Position numbers and translations under genes: made by a program. A stretch of DNA of 64,000 nt from Sphingobium sp. EP60837 (lineage in GTDB: Bacteria > Pseudomonadota > Alphaproteobacteria > Sphingomonadales > Sphingomonadaceae), in the NCBI RefSeq assembly GCF_001658005.1, contig NZ_CP015986.1, positions 868,001 to 932,000 on the forward strand, in the 5' to 3' direction. Every line of letters begins with the position of its first letter. Within the stretch, counting starts at the first letter, position 1. Positions 7,467 through 16,641 of the stretch are shown in pieces. Below the pieces are notes generated by a model. That model was not told the origin of the DNA. It was given only the letters and a program-made list of their open reading frames with translations, and made no database searches.

Positions 7467-8732
7467 TCAAGCGACCGGCGCGTCCAGCCCATAGGCTGTG
7501 TGCAGCACGCGCACCGCCAGTTCGGTCTCGTCCTCGTCGATCAGCACGCTGACCTTGATCTCGCTCGTCGAGATGGCGAGGATATTGATGCCGCGATCCG
7601 CCAGCGACTGGAACATGGTCGAAGCAACGCCCGCATGGCTCTTCATGCCGACGCCGACGACGCTGATCTTCGCGACCTTCGTGTCGGGGATCACGCGGTT
7701 GAAGCCGATCGCTTCCTTCTGGCTTTCCAGCACGTCCAGCGCGCGGGCCAGGTCAGCGCCCGGCACGGTGAAGGTCACGTCCGTCTCGCCTTTGTCGCGG
7801 CCGACATTCTGGATGATCATGTCGACGTTGATCGCCGCATCGGCCAGCGGACCGAAGATGTGCGCCACCGCGCCCGGACGGTCCGGCACGCGGGTCAGGG
7901 TGATCTTCGCCTCATTCTTGTCATGGGCGATGCCGGTGATGAGCTGACGTTCCATCTTGTCTTCCTTGAGCTTGGCTTCCAGTTCCTCTTCGCTGACGAT
8001 CAGCGTGCCGGGGAGGTCCTGCTGGGTGGGATCATCGAAGGAGGAAAGCACCTGCACGACCACGCCTTCCTTCATGGCGAGGCCGACCGAGCGGGTCTGG
8101 AGCACCTTGGCCCCGACCGAAGCCAGTTCCAGCATTTCCTCATAGGTGACGAGGTCGAGCTTGCGCGCCCGCGCCACAATGCGGGGATCGGTCGTATAGA
8201 CCCCATCGACGTCGGTATAGATGTCGCAGCGATCGGCCTTGAGCGCCGCCGCCACCGCGACCGCCGAAGTGTCAGACCCCCCCCGACCCAAGGTCGAGAT
8301 GCGGCCATCCTCCATCATGCCCTGGAAACCGGGAATCACCGCCACGGTGCCACCGCGCATCGACGACAGCAGGTCGATCGTGTGGATTTCCCCGATGCGC
8401 GCCTTGCTGTGCGCTTCGTTAGTGCGGATCGGAAGCTGCCAGCCGAGCCAGCTGCGCGCGTCCACACCCATGGCCTTGAGCGTCATGGCAAGCAGGCCGC
8501 TCGTCACCTGCTCGCCGGATGCGACGACCACATCATATTCGGCCGGATCGTACAGCGGCGAGGCTTCCTTGCAGAAGCCCACGAGCCGGTCGGTCTCGCC
8601 CGCCATGGCGGACACGACGACGGCGACCTCATGGCCCTGTTCCACGACATGTTTGACGCGCGCGGCCACGTTGCGAATTCGCTCCATCCCCGCCATGGAG
8701 GTGCCGCCGAATTTCATCACGATGCGCGCCAT
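7467..8732 (-). CDS. lysC: Aspartate kinase
   Basis: A 421-residue aspartokinase that phosphorylates aspartate in the first step of lysine, threonine and methionine synthesis. The protein starts MARIVMKFGGTSMAG, with the KFGGTS nucleotide motif at residues 7-12. The kinase domain runs to about 250 (TLGRGGSDTSAVAVA is visible). Two ACT domains follow (ITLTRVPDRPGAVAHIF and ISVVGVGMKSHAGVASTMF), the usual site of lysine/threonine feedback. The start at 8732 is set by homology, although the frame is open upstream to 8939. The length is normal for the beta-proteobacterial/alpha-proteobacterial single-polypeptide form. Confidence 0.97.
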   Translation of the reverse strand: MARIVMKFGGTSMAGMERIRNVAARVKHVVEQGHEVAVVVSAMAGETDRLVGFCKEASPLYDPAEYDVVVASGEQVTSGLLAMTLKAMGVDARSWLGWQLPIRTNEAHSKARIGEIHTIDLLSSMRGGTVAVIPGFQGMMEDGRISTLGRGGSDTSAVAVAAALKADRCDIYTDVDGVYTTDPRIVARARKLDLVTYEEMLELASVGAKVLQTRSVGLAMKEGVVVQVLSSFDDPTQQDLPGTLIVSEEELEAKLKEDKMERQLITGIAHDKNEAKITLTRVPDRPGAVAHIFGPLADAAINVDMIIQNVGRDKGETDVTFTVPGADLARALDVLESQKEAIGFNRVIPDTKVAKISVVGVGMKSHAGVASTMFQSLADRGINILAISTSEIKVSVLIDEDETELAVRVLHTAYGLDAPVA

Positions 8733-8883
8733 TTGCCTGTCGAACCTGCCTGCTGATCTGGAAAAAGCTCTGCCCTCGGGGGCAAAAACGGCGCCGCTAT
8801 AGCAGCAGCGGCGAATATGGCAAGCAAAGGGAACTCGGCCCCGCCGTCGCTCATTCCTTTCCGACGAAGGAATGGAGGACGCC

Positions 8884-9090
8884 ATGGACGGAAGCATCTG
8901 GGCGCTGGTGACGATCGGTGGACCGATCCTGCTCGGCATCGTGCTTATCTATGTGATGATGAGCAACAGGCGGCACAGGACGCCGGAGGAACTAGCGCGC
9001 ACTGAAGCCGCGACACGCGAATTGCACCGCCAACTCGACGCGGAAGACAAATATCTCGATGGCGAAGGACCGCCGCCGCGCAACAAGTAA
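8884..9090 (+). CDS. Small single-pass membrane protein, hypothetical
   Basis: A 68-residue protein: residues about 5-24 (SIWALVTIGGPILLGIVLIY) form one transmembrane helix, followed by a charged helical tail (TPEELARTEAATRELHRQLD) and the end GEGPPPRNK. The second ATG at 8884 is preferred to 8872 because GGAGG lies 5 nt before it. It lies divergent from lysC and 41 bp before ubiG in the same direction. Function unknown; similar small anchors are common in sphingomonads. Confidence 0.7.
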   Translation: MDGSIWALVTIGGPILLGIVLIYVMMSNRRHRTPEELARTEAATRELHRQLDAEDKYLDGEGPPPRNK

Positions 9091-9131
9091 ATGTCCGTGG
9101 CGCGGCGACGCGGAGATTGTTAGTCAGCCCC

Positions 9132-9869
9132 ATGGCAAACACAACTTCCAGCACGATCGACCCACGCGAAGCGGCGCATTTCGGCGCCATGGCCGCGGAC
9201 TGGTGGGACCCCAATGGCAGCAGCGCCATGCTGCACAAGCTGAACCCCGTTCGCCTGCGCTACGTCCGCGATGCAATCGACCGTCACTGGCTGGCCGACG
9301 AAAGCAGCTTTCGGCCACTTGAAGGAAAGCGCGCGCTCGACGTGGGATGCGGCGCCGGTCTGCTGACCGAACCCTTGGCGCGGCTAGGGGCCACGGCGAC
9401 AGGATTGGACGCGGCAGAAGAAAATATAGCCGTCGCCCGCACCCACGCCGCAGGCCAGGGCTTGTTGATCGATTATCAGGCGACCCCGGTCGAACATATC
9501 GATGCAAGCGGCTTCGATCTGATCACCTCTATGGAGGTGGTCGAACATGTCACCGATCCGGCACAGTTCATAAAGGCGCTCGCGGCCAAGCTCGCGCCCG
9601 GCGGCTTGCTGATCATGTCCACGCCCAACCGCACGCCATTGTCGCGCCTCGCGATGATCGGCATCGGGGAAAGCATCGGCGGCATTCCAAAGGGAACGCA
9701 TGATTGGGGCAAATTCCTGACCCCCGAGGAGCTTTCGCGCATGGTCACCGATGCTGGACTGGAGGTCACGGACGTTACGGGTCTTTCCTTCGATCCGCGC
9801 AAGGGCTTCGTCCTCTCGTCCAACAAGGCGATCAACTATCTCCTGACCGCCCGTCACCCAGCGGGCTAA
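9132..9869 (+). CDS. ubiG: Ubiquinone biosynthesis O-methyltransferase UbiG
   Basis: A 245-residue class I SAM-dependent methyltransferase. The SAM-binding motif ALDVGCGAGLLTEPLARLG lies at about residues 65-83, and VEHVTDPAQFIKAL, STPNRTPLSRL and IPKGTHDWGKFLTPEEL match UbiG. It carries out the two O-methylations of ubiquinone synthesis. The ATG at 9132 gives the usual N-terminus IDPREAAHFGAMAADWWD. lysC-ubiG divergence is the common alphaproteobacterial arrangement. Confidence 0.95.
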   Translation: MANTTSSTIDPREAAHFGAMAADWWDPNGSSAMLHKLNPVRLRYVRDAIDRHWLADESSFRPLEGKRALDVGCGAGLLTEPLARLGATATGLDAAEENIAVARTHAAGQGLLIDYQATPVEHIDASGFDLITSMEVVEHVTDPAQFIKALAAKLAPGGLLIMSTPNRTPLSRLAMIGIGESIGGIPKGTHDWGKFLTPEELSRMVTDAGLEVTDVTGLSFDPRKGFVLSSNKAINYLLTARHPAG

Positions 9870-9971
9870 CCGGCGGCCCTGCATCCTGCTCAGCAAAGCC
9901 GGTCACCAACCCCTTGCCTCGCGCGCGTCCACCGCTCATCATCCTCCAATAAGCAAGGAGAGGCATGATCG

Positions 9972-10973
9972 ATGGACGATCCCAAAGGCGTGACCATATG
10001 CGGCCGAACCGTGCCCTTCCCCAAATCCATCAGCCCGCAGGCGCGCGCCTTCCTTGCGTCCTTGGTGGGGCCTGACGGTCTGCCCTTGAACGCCATGCCA
10101 CAGCCAGCGCCCGATGATCTGGAAGGCTGGGCCAAATCCAAGGAAACGGCTGGCAAGTTCATGACGGACCTCTCGTCCGCCTTGTCGCCTCATCTGCGTT
10201 CAAGCGTAGAAAGCATCGAAGTGGCGGGCGTCCGCGTCCATCTGGCGACCCCTGCCGACCCTTTTCCAGACGACCGCGCCTATCTCGACATACATGGCGG
10301 CGGGCTCGTCCATGGCGAAGGCGAATTTTGCCGGACAGGCGCGCGCCGCGTCGCCGACCAGCATGGCGTTTCCTGCTATGCCGTGGATTACCGCATGCCG
10401 CCCGAACATCCCTATCCCGCACCGCTGGACGACTGCGTCGCGGTCTATCGGGAGCTTCTCAACCAATATGCGCCGGAGAATATCATCATCGGCGGCGCTT
10501 CGGCGGGCGGCAATCTGGCTGCCGCGGCGGTGCTGCGCGCTCGCGACGAGGGCTTACCCCTACCCGCCGCCGTGATACTGCTGACACCAGAACTGGACCT
10601 CACCGAAACCGGCGACAGTTTCGAAACCAATCAGTTGGTGGACGTCATGCTGCCCAGGCCGCTGATGAACGCCAATCTCCTTTACGCCGCCGGGCACGAC
10701 TTGGCCGACCCCTATCTCTCACCTTTGTTCGGCGACTTTTCAGCAGGCTTCCCACCCACCTTTCTCCAGGCGGGAACGCGCGACCTGTTCTTGTCCAATG
10801 CGGTCAGGATGCACCGCGCACTCCTGCGCGCGGGCATGCCAGTCGAACTGCACATCTTCGAAGGCATGCCCCATGGTGGCTTCGGCGGCAGCACAGTGGA
10901 AGACCTCGAATTGTCGTGCGAGCTACAACGCTTCGTACGGGCTCATTGGGGAGCAACACCTCAAAGTGGCTGA
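9972..10973 (+). CDS. Alpha/beta hydrolase (HSL/acetyl-hydrolase family esterase)
   Basis: A 333-residue esterase of the hormone-sensitive-lipase group. The oxyanion motif is HGGG (in DIHGGGLVHGEG), the nucleophile is Ser177 in GGASAGGNLA, and Asp271 (GTRDLFLS) and His301 (GMPHGGFGG) complete the triad. These enzymes cleave short-chain esters and sometimes lactones. AAGGAGAGG stands 9 nt before the ATG. No signal peptide is seen, so it is probably cytoplasmic. It is convergent with the CitE-like gene, 17 bp between stops. Confidence 0.9.
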   Translation: MDDPKGVTICGRTVPFPKSISPQARAFLASLVGPDGLPLNAMPQPAPDDLEGWAKSKETAGKFMTDLSSALSPHLRSSVESIEVAGVRVHLATPADPFPDDRAYLDIHGGGLVHGEGEFCRTGARRVADQHGVSCYAVDYRMPPEHPYPAPLDDCVAVYRELLNQYAPENIIIGGASAGGNLAAAAVLRARDEGLPLPAAVILLTPELDLTETGDSFETNQLVDVMLPRPLMNANLLYAAGHDLADPYLSPLFGDFSAGFPPTFLQAGTRDLFLSNAVRMHRALLRAGMPVELHIFEGMPHGGFGGSTVEDLELSCELQRFVRAHWGATPQSG

Positions 10974-10990
10974 ACCTGTGACGCAACCCG

Positions 10991-11806
10991 TCAGGAGATG
11001 ACCGCCTCGGCTCTCGCCACCAGCGCCTTGGCTTCCTCGACATGCATGCTCTCGATCATGCGTCCTTCAAAGCGCTCCGCCCCGCCGGTCGCCGCTTCGA
11101 TCAGCCGCCGCGCATCCGCCACCGCCTGCGCATCCGGCCCGAACACCTGGTTCGCGACAGGCACCTGACTCGGGTGGATCAGCGTCTTGCCATCGAAGCC
11201 GATCGCATGGCCCGCGGCGCACTCCGCTTCGAAGCCCGCCTCGTCATCCAGCCGGTTGAACACGCCGTCGAACACCGCGATACGTGCCGCACGGGCGCTC
11301 AGGATCACGGACTGCAGGGCGAAGGATAACCCTTCCCGTCCGGCCGATGGCGGAATGCCCAGATCCTGCCGCAGGTCATTGGTGCCCATGAACAGGCCGG
11401 CAGCCCCCTCTGCCGAAGCGATCGACGCGGCGGCAATCACCCCTGTGGCGCTCTCGATCATGGCGATGACCGGCTTTTGGCAAACGCTGAAGACGTCCTT
11501 CACCTGCTTTAGGTTCTCGACCTTGGGCAGCACGACATAATCAGCGCGCGACCGCTTGATCGCGACCATTTCCGGCCCGTGCCAAGGCGTGCCTTCCACA
11601 TTGATCCGGACCGCGCACAGCCGCCCGCCGAAACCTTCGCCCGCCGCTTCGATCGCATTGGCCCGCGCCTCTTCCTTCCGGTCATCGGGCACGGCATCTT
11701 CCAGGTCGAGGATCACCATGTCGCACGGCAAGGTGCGCGCCTTGGTGATCGCCCGCCTGTTCGATGCGGGCAGGAACAGCAGCGATCGGGCGTGGCGCAG
11801 CAACAT
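10991..11806 (-). CDS. CitE-like CoA ester lyase (HpcH/HpaI aldolase family)
   Basis: A 271-residue TIM-barrel protein with the start RSLLFLPASNRRAITKA, the acid pair VILDLEDAV, AVRINVEGTPW, and GKTLIHPSQVP. These are signatures of citrate lyase beta-like/malyl-CoA lyase-like enzymes that bind Mg and cleave CoA thioesters. No citrate lyase alpha or gamma genes are nearby, so it is a stand-alone CitE-like protein rather than part of a citrate lyase complex. The substrate (malyl-, citramalyl- or methylmalyl-CoA) cannot be told from sequence. Confidence 0.88.
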   Translation of the reverse strand: MLLRHARSLLFLPASNRRAITKARTLPCDMVILDLEDAVPDDRKEEARANAIEAAGEGFGGRLCAVRINVEGTPWHGPEMVAIKRSRADYVVLPKVENLKQVKDVFSVCQKPVIAMIESATGVIAAASIASAEGAAGLFMGTNDLRQDLGIPPSAGREGLSFALQSVILSARAARIAVFDGVFNRLDDEAGFEAECAAGHAIGFDGKTLIHPSQVPVANQVFGPDAQAVADARRLIEAATGGAERFEGRMIESMHVEEAKALVARAEAVIS

Positions 11807-11900
11807 GGCAAATCTCCTGGATCGGCCGATCGGCCTGGTGACGGTTTGACTTTTCCCGTTAACGATTCCGCGTCATAGTCAAGTTTCTTAGGGGGAGAAA

Positions 11901-12875
11901 ATGATGCTGACGACCTTTGCGCTGACGGTGACGTTCCTAGTGCTCTTCTACCTGGCCGTAAGCGTCAAGGTGGTACGCCAGGGCTATCAATATACTATAG
12001 AACGCTTCGGCCGCTTTACCGAGGTGGCGCGCCCCGGCCTCAATTTCTACCCCGCCTTTTTCTACGCGGTTGGCCGCAAGATCAACATGATGGAACAGGT
12101 CGTCGATATTCCGGGGCAGGAGATCATCACCAAGGACAATGCCATGGTGTCTGTCGATGGCGTGGTGTTCTTCCAAGTGCTGGACGCGGCCAAGGCGGCC
12201 TATGAAGTGTCGGAGCTCTATGTCGCCATCATGCAGCTAGCCACCACCAACCTCCGCACGGTCATGGGCTCCATGGACCTAGACGAAACCCTGTCCAAAC
12301 GCGACGAGATCAACGCCCGCCTCCTGTCGGTCGTGGATCACGCCACCAACGCCTGGGGCATCAAGATCACGCGCGTCGAGTTGAAGGACATCCGCCCGCC
12401 TGCCGACATCGTCAACGCCATGGGCCGCCAGATGAAGGCGGAGCGCGAAAAGCGCGCGCTGATCCTCGAATCCGAAGGACTTCGCGCCTCCGAAATCCTG
12501 AAGGCGGAAGGTCAGAAGCAAAGCCAGATCCTGGAAGCCGAAGGCCGCCGCGAAGCCGCCTTCCGCGACGCCGAAGCCCGCGAACGCGAAGCCGAGGCCG
12601 AAGCCAAGGCGACGCAAATGGTCTCCGACGCCATCGCCAACGGCAATGCGCAAGCCATCAACTATTTCGTCGCCCAGAAATATGTCGAAGCGGTGAGCCA
12701 GTTCGCCAACTCGCCCAATGCCAAGACCATCCTCTTCCCCGTAGAAGCGACGCAGCTCATCGGCACGCTGGGCGGCATCGGGGCCCTGGCCAAGGAAGCA
12801 TTGGGCGACGGCGATACTCCGCCCGCACCCCCCGCCCCACCGCGCCGCAGCCCCTTCGCCCAAGGTCAAGGCTGA
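11901..12875 (+). CDS. SPFH/stomatin-like protease-associated membrane protein (QmcA type)
   Basis: A 324-residue stomatin/prohibitin-homology protein. One membrane segment (TTFALTVTFLVLFYLAVSV) starts at residue 4, the SPFH domain runs to about 180 (RQGYQYTIERFGRFTEVARPGLNF, DNAMVSVDGVVFFQV), and a Glu/Ala/Arg-rich coiled coil follows (about 180-245). The C-terminus is Pro-rich. Such proteins form ring-shaped oligomers in the inner membrane. It overlaps the NfeD gene by one base (TGATG), the classic SPFH-NfeD pair. AGGGGGAGAA precedes the start. Confidence 0.93.
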   Translation: MMLTTFALTVTFLVLFYLAVSVKVVRQGYQYTIERFGRFTEVARPGLNFYPAFFYAVGRKINMMEQVVDIPGQEIITKDNAMVSVDGVVFFQVLDAAKAAYEVSELYVAIMQLATTNLRTVMGSMDLDETLSKRDEINARLLSVVDHATNAWGIKITRVELKDIRPPADIVNAMGRQMKAEREKRALILESEGLRASEILKAEGQKQSQILEAEGRREAAFRDAEAREREAEAEAKATQMVSDAIANGNAQAINYFVAQKYVEAVSQFANSPNAKTILFPVEATQLIGTLGGIGALAKEALGDGDTPPAPPAPPRRSPFAQGQG

Positions 12876-13318
12876 TGGACTGGCTCGGCATGCTGGACGA
12901 TCATTGGGGCTGGCTGGTCTTCGCCGCGTTGCTCGGCGTGGCAGAGGTCCTGATGCCCGGCGTGTTCCTGATATGGGTCGCACTGGCTGCGGCGGTGACC
13001 GGCCTCATAGCGCTGCTCCTGCCGGTGTCAGTCCCTGTCCAGCTGCTGATCTTCGCCCTGCTCTGCCTCGCCTCCGTCTGGGGCGGCCGACGCTGGTACG
13101 CCGCCAATCCGGTCGCGTCGCAGGACCCAATGCTCAACGACCGCACCGCCCGGCTCGTGGGAGAGATCGTCACCGTCGTCGAACCCATCGACAACGGCCG
13201 CGGCCGAGTAAAGGTGGGCGACAGCGTCTGGTCCTGCCGCGGCCCAGATGCCCCCGCTGGCACCCGCGTGCGCGTGGTGGGGGCCGATGCGTCGGTACTG
13301 AAGGTTGAGTTGGCCTGA
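12875..13318 (+). CDS. NfeD family membrane protein
   Basis: A 147-residue short NfeD: two to three hydrophobic helices in residues 12-70 (WGWLVFAALLGVAEVLMPGV, then ALAAAVTGLIALLLPV) and a C-terminal OB-fold-like domain (TARLVGEIVTVVEPIDNGRGRVKVGD). It has no N-terminal serine protease domain, as is usual for NfeD1b. It pairs with the stomatin gene by overlapping start and stop and probably acts with it in the membrane. Confidence 0.9.
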   Translation: MDWLGMLDDHWGWLVFAALLGVAEVLMPGVFLIWVALAAAVTGLIALLLPVSVPVQLLIFALLCLASVWGGRRWYAANPVASQDPMLNDRTARLVGEIVTVVEPIDNGRGRVKVGDSVWSCRGPDAPAGTRVRVVGADASVLKVELA

Positions 13319-13357
13319 CACTATTTTCGGGTCACGTAACGCACAGCCTCCCCTCCC

Positions 13358-13432
13358 GCTATGCCAGCAAAGGCTGGTATCCCCCGAGCGCTCATTCCTA
13401 TTGATCCCCGCGTCCACTGGGACGACGGGGAA
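13358..13432. repeat. Degenerate REP palindrome
   Basis: The left half contains CCAGCAAAGGCTGG and the right half CCACTGGGACGACGGGG, a decayed version of the palindrome with core CCAGCGAAAGCTGG found at 31178-31261. It lies in the 177-bp gap between the convergent nfeD and sulfatase genes. No other feature is seen in that gap. Confidence 0.5.
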
Positions 13433-13495
13433 TGGGTGGGCAGGAGATTGACGGCTTTTGCGCCGCGTTCCGCCTAATCCAGACATAAGGGAGGC

Positions 13496-15370
13496 TCAAC
13501 CTTTCGGCGAGCGCCCATACGCGGCAAAGGTATCCACCTGCGGTTGGTATTCGCCGGACATGATCAGTATTTGGTAGATCGCGGCACGTGGCACATATTC
13601 ATCGTCGAGCTTCAGCGCCTCTTTTAGAACCGCTAGCGTAGCGTCACTCTTTGCGCCGATATGAGTAAGTGCATTCACCACTTGAAGCTTTACCCGGAGG
13701 GAGGCGGTTTCTTCCAGGAGGCGGAGCAAAATGCTTTCTGCTCTTGAGATCGACCCTACATAGCCCATCGCCTCGGCGAGAGCGACGCGGACCTGAGCAG
13801 ATGGCTCAACCTCAAGTCGGGCTTGCAACGCTCCCATTGCTGGCGAAGCACTCGCGCCCAGCATCGCTAGGGCGTTTGCATTCCAGTAGCGCACCACCTC
13901 GTTCCGGTCGTTAAGGCCCGCTACGAAAGCGGAAAGATTGCCAGCGTCGCGCCTGGCCGCCTTCGCGCCCAAAGCCATCAGGGAGCGCAGCGGGTACGCA
14001 CCGGCCCTCCGGCTCGATGAATAGCCCTCCAGCGGTGAACCTTCCGGTATGAAGCCATTGTCGTTGATGGCCAGCATATGTTGGTCAAGACCAGTCCTCA
14101 GTTCCTTAAGTTTTTCACGGCCGCTGGGATGAGCTGCCAAATTGCTCAGTTCGTGTGGATCACTGGAGAGGTCGTAGAGTTCCTCGAACGGGCGCGGCTT
14201 GAAGAAGCGCGCCTGTTCCTCGGTCAGCCGGCCCGCCAGATATTCACGCTCCAGAGACTGATAACTTTTCGCTTGCCACTCATAGGCTCCGTGCTGACCC
14301 GAGGGGAGGTGAGGAAGATAATTGCGGGTATAGCGCCATCGGCCGTCGGTCACTGAGCGGACAAAATCGTAGCGCTCGTCCATGCGGTTGAGCATGCCAA
14401 AGGCATAGCGTGGGAGGGAGGCGCCCTTCACCAGCGGGCGACCTTCCATCTGTGAAGGCACCAAATGCCCCGCAATACGCAGGATCGTCGGCGGCAGGTC
14501 CATCAGGGTCACCGGCGCGGTAAGGGCCTGACCGGGACCAGCGGGCGCCAAATGTTGCCATTTGGGCGGATAATAGGCGACCAAAGCCACTCGCAGTCCG
14601 GCGTCGGAGCAATATCGTTTCGATTTGGGAAGGCAGCCACCATTGTCTGAATAATAAAAGACGATCGTGTCCTCGCTGAGGCCCGCTGCTTCGAGAGCGG
14701 CAAGATGCTTGGCGACTTGGCCGTCCATCTTCTCGATCAGATTATAATAGCTCGCGATATCGAGGCGCACTTCAGGCGTGTCTGGCAGGTGCGGAGGCAC
14801 CGTAACATCTTGCGGTCTCAGTCGACCTGCCGTAGCCCGGAACATCTGAGATTCATGCGTCGTCATGAAGTTGAAGATGCTGAAGAAGGGCTTTCCCTCC
14901 GGCCGGTTCGACCAGTGGGCTTTGCTGCTGTTATCGTCCCAGATAGCCTTCTCGTCTATCTCGCAGTTGTAATCCGTCTTGAAATTGTTCGTGGTGTAGT
15001 AGCCCGCCTCTCGCATGAATTCGGGCGTCGTGCGCCACCCCTCGGGCAGCTTCGCTTGAGCGCGCATATGGTTCGCCGGGGCATTTCCTTCCGGCGAAGC
15101 CCCGGTGATAAGCGCGTAGCGAGACGGAGCACATACCGGCGCGGTAGAATAGACGTTGCGAAAGAGGACACCTTTGGCTGCAAGTGCATCGATCGCCGGT
15201 GTGTGGGCCTGCCGGTCACCATAGGCTCCAATAAAGGGATTATTATCCTCGCTGACCAGCCACAAGATGTTCGGACGAGGCGTGGGCTTGGGGCGAGCGC
15301 CGATAGCGGACGCTGCAATGCCGAACGCTGCAGTTGCGGCCATCAGCCCCCTACGCGAAATATCGACCAT
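13496..15370 (-). CDS. Tat-exported sulfatase with C-terminal HEAT repeats
   Basis: A 624-residue type I sulfatase. The N-terminus ISRRGLMAATAAFGIAASA is a twin-arginine signal. The formylglycine motif CAPSR has its Cys at residue 80 (VCAPSRYALITG), and the acidic metal site SEDNN and FYYSDNGG are also present. After about residue 470 come helical HEAT-like repeats (NEVVRYWNANALAMLG, SAQVRVALAEAMGYVG, SLRVKLQVVNALTHIG). Cys must be converted to formylglycine; no FGE gene is in the window. The start at 15370 follows AGGAG at 5-nt spacing. By eye its third-position and flanking composition is less GC-rich than its neighbours, which hints at horizontal acquisition. The substrate may be a sulfated glycan. 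Confidence 0.88.
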   Translation of the reverse strand: MVDISRRGLMAATAAFGIAASAIGARPKPTPRPNILWLVSEDNNPFIGAYGDRQAHTPAIDALAAKGVLFRNVYSTAPVCAPSRYALITGASPEGNAPANHMRAQAKLPEGWRTTPEFMREAGYYTTNNFKTDYNCEIDEKAIWDDNSSKAHWSNRPEGKPFFSIFNFMTTHESQMFRATAGRLRPQDVTVPPHLPDTPEVRLDIASYYNLIEKMDGQVAKHLAALEAAGLSEDTIVFYYSDNGGCLPKSKRYCSDAGLRVALVAYYPPKWQHLAPAGPGQALTAPVTLMDLPPTILRIAGHLVPSQMEGRPLVKGASLPRYAFGMLNRMDERYDFVRSVTDGRWRYTRNYLPHLPSGQHGAYEWQAKSYQSLEREYLAGRLTEEQARFFKPRPFEELYDLSSDPHELSNLAAHPSGREKLKELRTGLDQHMLAINDNGFIPEGSPLEGYSSSRRAGAYPLRSLMALGAKAARRDAGNLSAFVAGLNDRNEVVRYWNANALAMLGASASPAMGALQARLEVEPSAQVRVALAEAMGYVGSISRAESILLRLLEETASLRVKLQVVNALTHIGAKSDATLAVLKEALKLDDEYVPRAAIYQILIMSGEYQPQVDTFAAYGRSPKG

Positions 15371-15596
15371 GTTCACTCCTGCGTCTAGTAGCGGGTCCAG
15401 CGTTGCGATGCTTACGCGGATGCAGTCTGGATATGTAGCAGACCGCCTGCTCGACTAGCGATCAATAGGAAGGGCACCAAGGCAATGCAAATTAAAGGAC
15501 GGAATCGTTCTTTAATATCAGCGTGATTGTCTTCTTTCGGCGATGCACACGGGCCGATAAAGGTCCGTATGTGGTCGCTAATAGACGCCTCCAAAC

Positions 15597-15626
15597 AAAA
15601 AGGGCCAGCGTCGCCGCCAGCCCTTT
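15597..15626 (-). terminator. Rho-independent terminator after fpr
   Basis: On the minus strand AAAGGGC (15626-15620) pairs with GCCCTTT (15605-15599), with further partial pairing inside, and is followed by TTTGTTT. It is 25 bp downstream of the ferredoxin-NADP reductase stop. The rest of the 15371-15596 gap is AT-richer and holds nothing I can identify. Confidence 0.75.
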
Positions 15627-15650
15627 CGTTCTTCCCATTATCAGCAGCGA

Positions 15651-16499
15651 TCAGCCGACAAACGCCCGCTCGATCACGAAAGCGCCCGGCGCGGCGTTAG
15701 AGCCTTCCACAAAGCCTTCGCCCTCGAAATAGGCGGCGAACTGCTTGATCATCTCCATGCTGCCGCACATCATGATGCGGTCAGTCTCGGGATTGAACTT
15801 CTTGTCGCCCGAAATGCCTTCGAACAGCGCACCGTTTTCGACCAGCTTGTCGATCCGCACATTGTTGCGGAACGCTTCGCGGGTGACAGTCGGTACGTAA
15901 TGGAACTGGTTGGCCGCCTGTTCGGACACCAGCGGGTCTCCCGCCAGCTTGCCTTCCAGTTCGTCATGAAATGCAAGATCGCTGACCCGGCGAACCGAAT
16001 GGACGACCACTACTTCCTCATAAAAGTCATAGACGTCCGGATCACGCGCCAGGCTGAGGAAGGGCGCAAGGCCCGTGCCCGTGGACAGCATGAACAGCCG
16101 CTTGCCCGGCAGCAGTGCGTCGGTGACGAGCGTGCCGGTCGGCTTGCGGCCGAGATAGAGTTGGTCGCCGGGCTGGATCAGCTGCAGCTTGGAGGTCAGC
16201 GGACCGTCCTGCACCTTGATCGACAGGAACTCCAGTTCCTCGTCCCAGGCGGGGCTGGCCACCGAATAGGCGCGCAACAGCGGCTTGCCATTGTCGCCCT
16301 GCAAGCCGATCATGACGAACTCGCCCGAACGGAAGCGGAAGCTTGCCGGGCGGCTGATGCGGAAGCTGAACAGATGTTCGTTCCAGTGCCGCACCGACAG
16401 CACGGTTTCCACGCTCAGGGCGCCGGTCGGTTCCAGCACCGGCTTTTCGATCGTCACGTCGCTCAAAACCTTCGTCTCCTGCCAAATCCAATCCGCCAA
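15651..16499 (-). CDS. fpr: Ferredoxin-NADP(+) reductase
   Basis: A 282-residue FAD enzyme of the bacterial FNR family. The FAD-binding motif RAYSVASP lies at about residue 77, the nucleotide-binding STGTGLAPFLSLA at about 140, and MMCGSMEMI at about 245. The C-terminus ends FVIERAFVG. It exchanges electrons between NADPH and ferredoxin or flavodoxin in the cytoplasm. The N-terminal 20 residues are not conserved, so a start slightly inside is possible. A terminator follows; the gene appears monocistronic. Confidence 0.93.
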   Translation of the reverse strand: MADWIWQETKVLSDVTIEKPVLEPTGALSVETVLSVRHWNEHLFSFRISRPASFRFRSGEFVMIGLQGDNGKPLLRAYSVASPAWDEELEFLSIKVQDGPLTSKLQLIQPGDQLYLGRKPTGTLVTDALLPGKRLFMLSTGTGLAPFLSLARDPDVYDFYEEVVVVHSVRRVSDLAFHDELEGKLAGDPLVSEQAANQFHYVPTVTREAFRNNVRIDKLVENGALFEGISGDKKFNPETDRIMMCGSMEMIKQFAAYFEGEGFVEGSNAAPGAFVIERAFVG

Positions 16500-16641
16500 C
16501 GTCCCGGCTGAGACGCTAGTTGCGTGGCTTTCGCAATAAGTGATGGAGCGCGAAATGCCTTTTCACCCCGCCAAAGGCAAGGTGAAAAAACTTGTCCCCT
16601 CGATAGCTGATGATCATGGCCTGCCCGCACAGGGCAGAAGT

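Noticed and set aside
6226..7494. Plus-strand open frame of 422 codons antisense to the nitronate monooxygenase gene
   Set aside because: No motif, and it runs through the REP element; the minus-strand gene has conserved flavin motifs.
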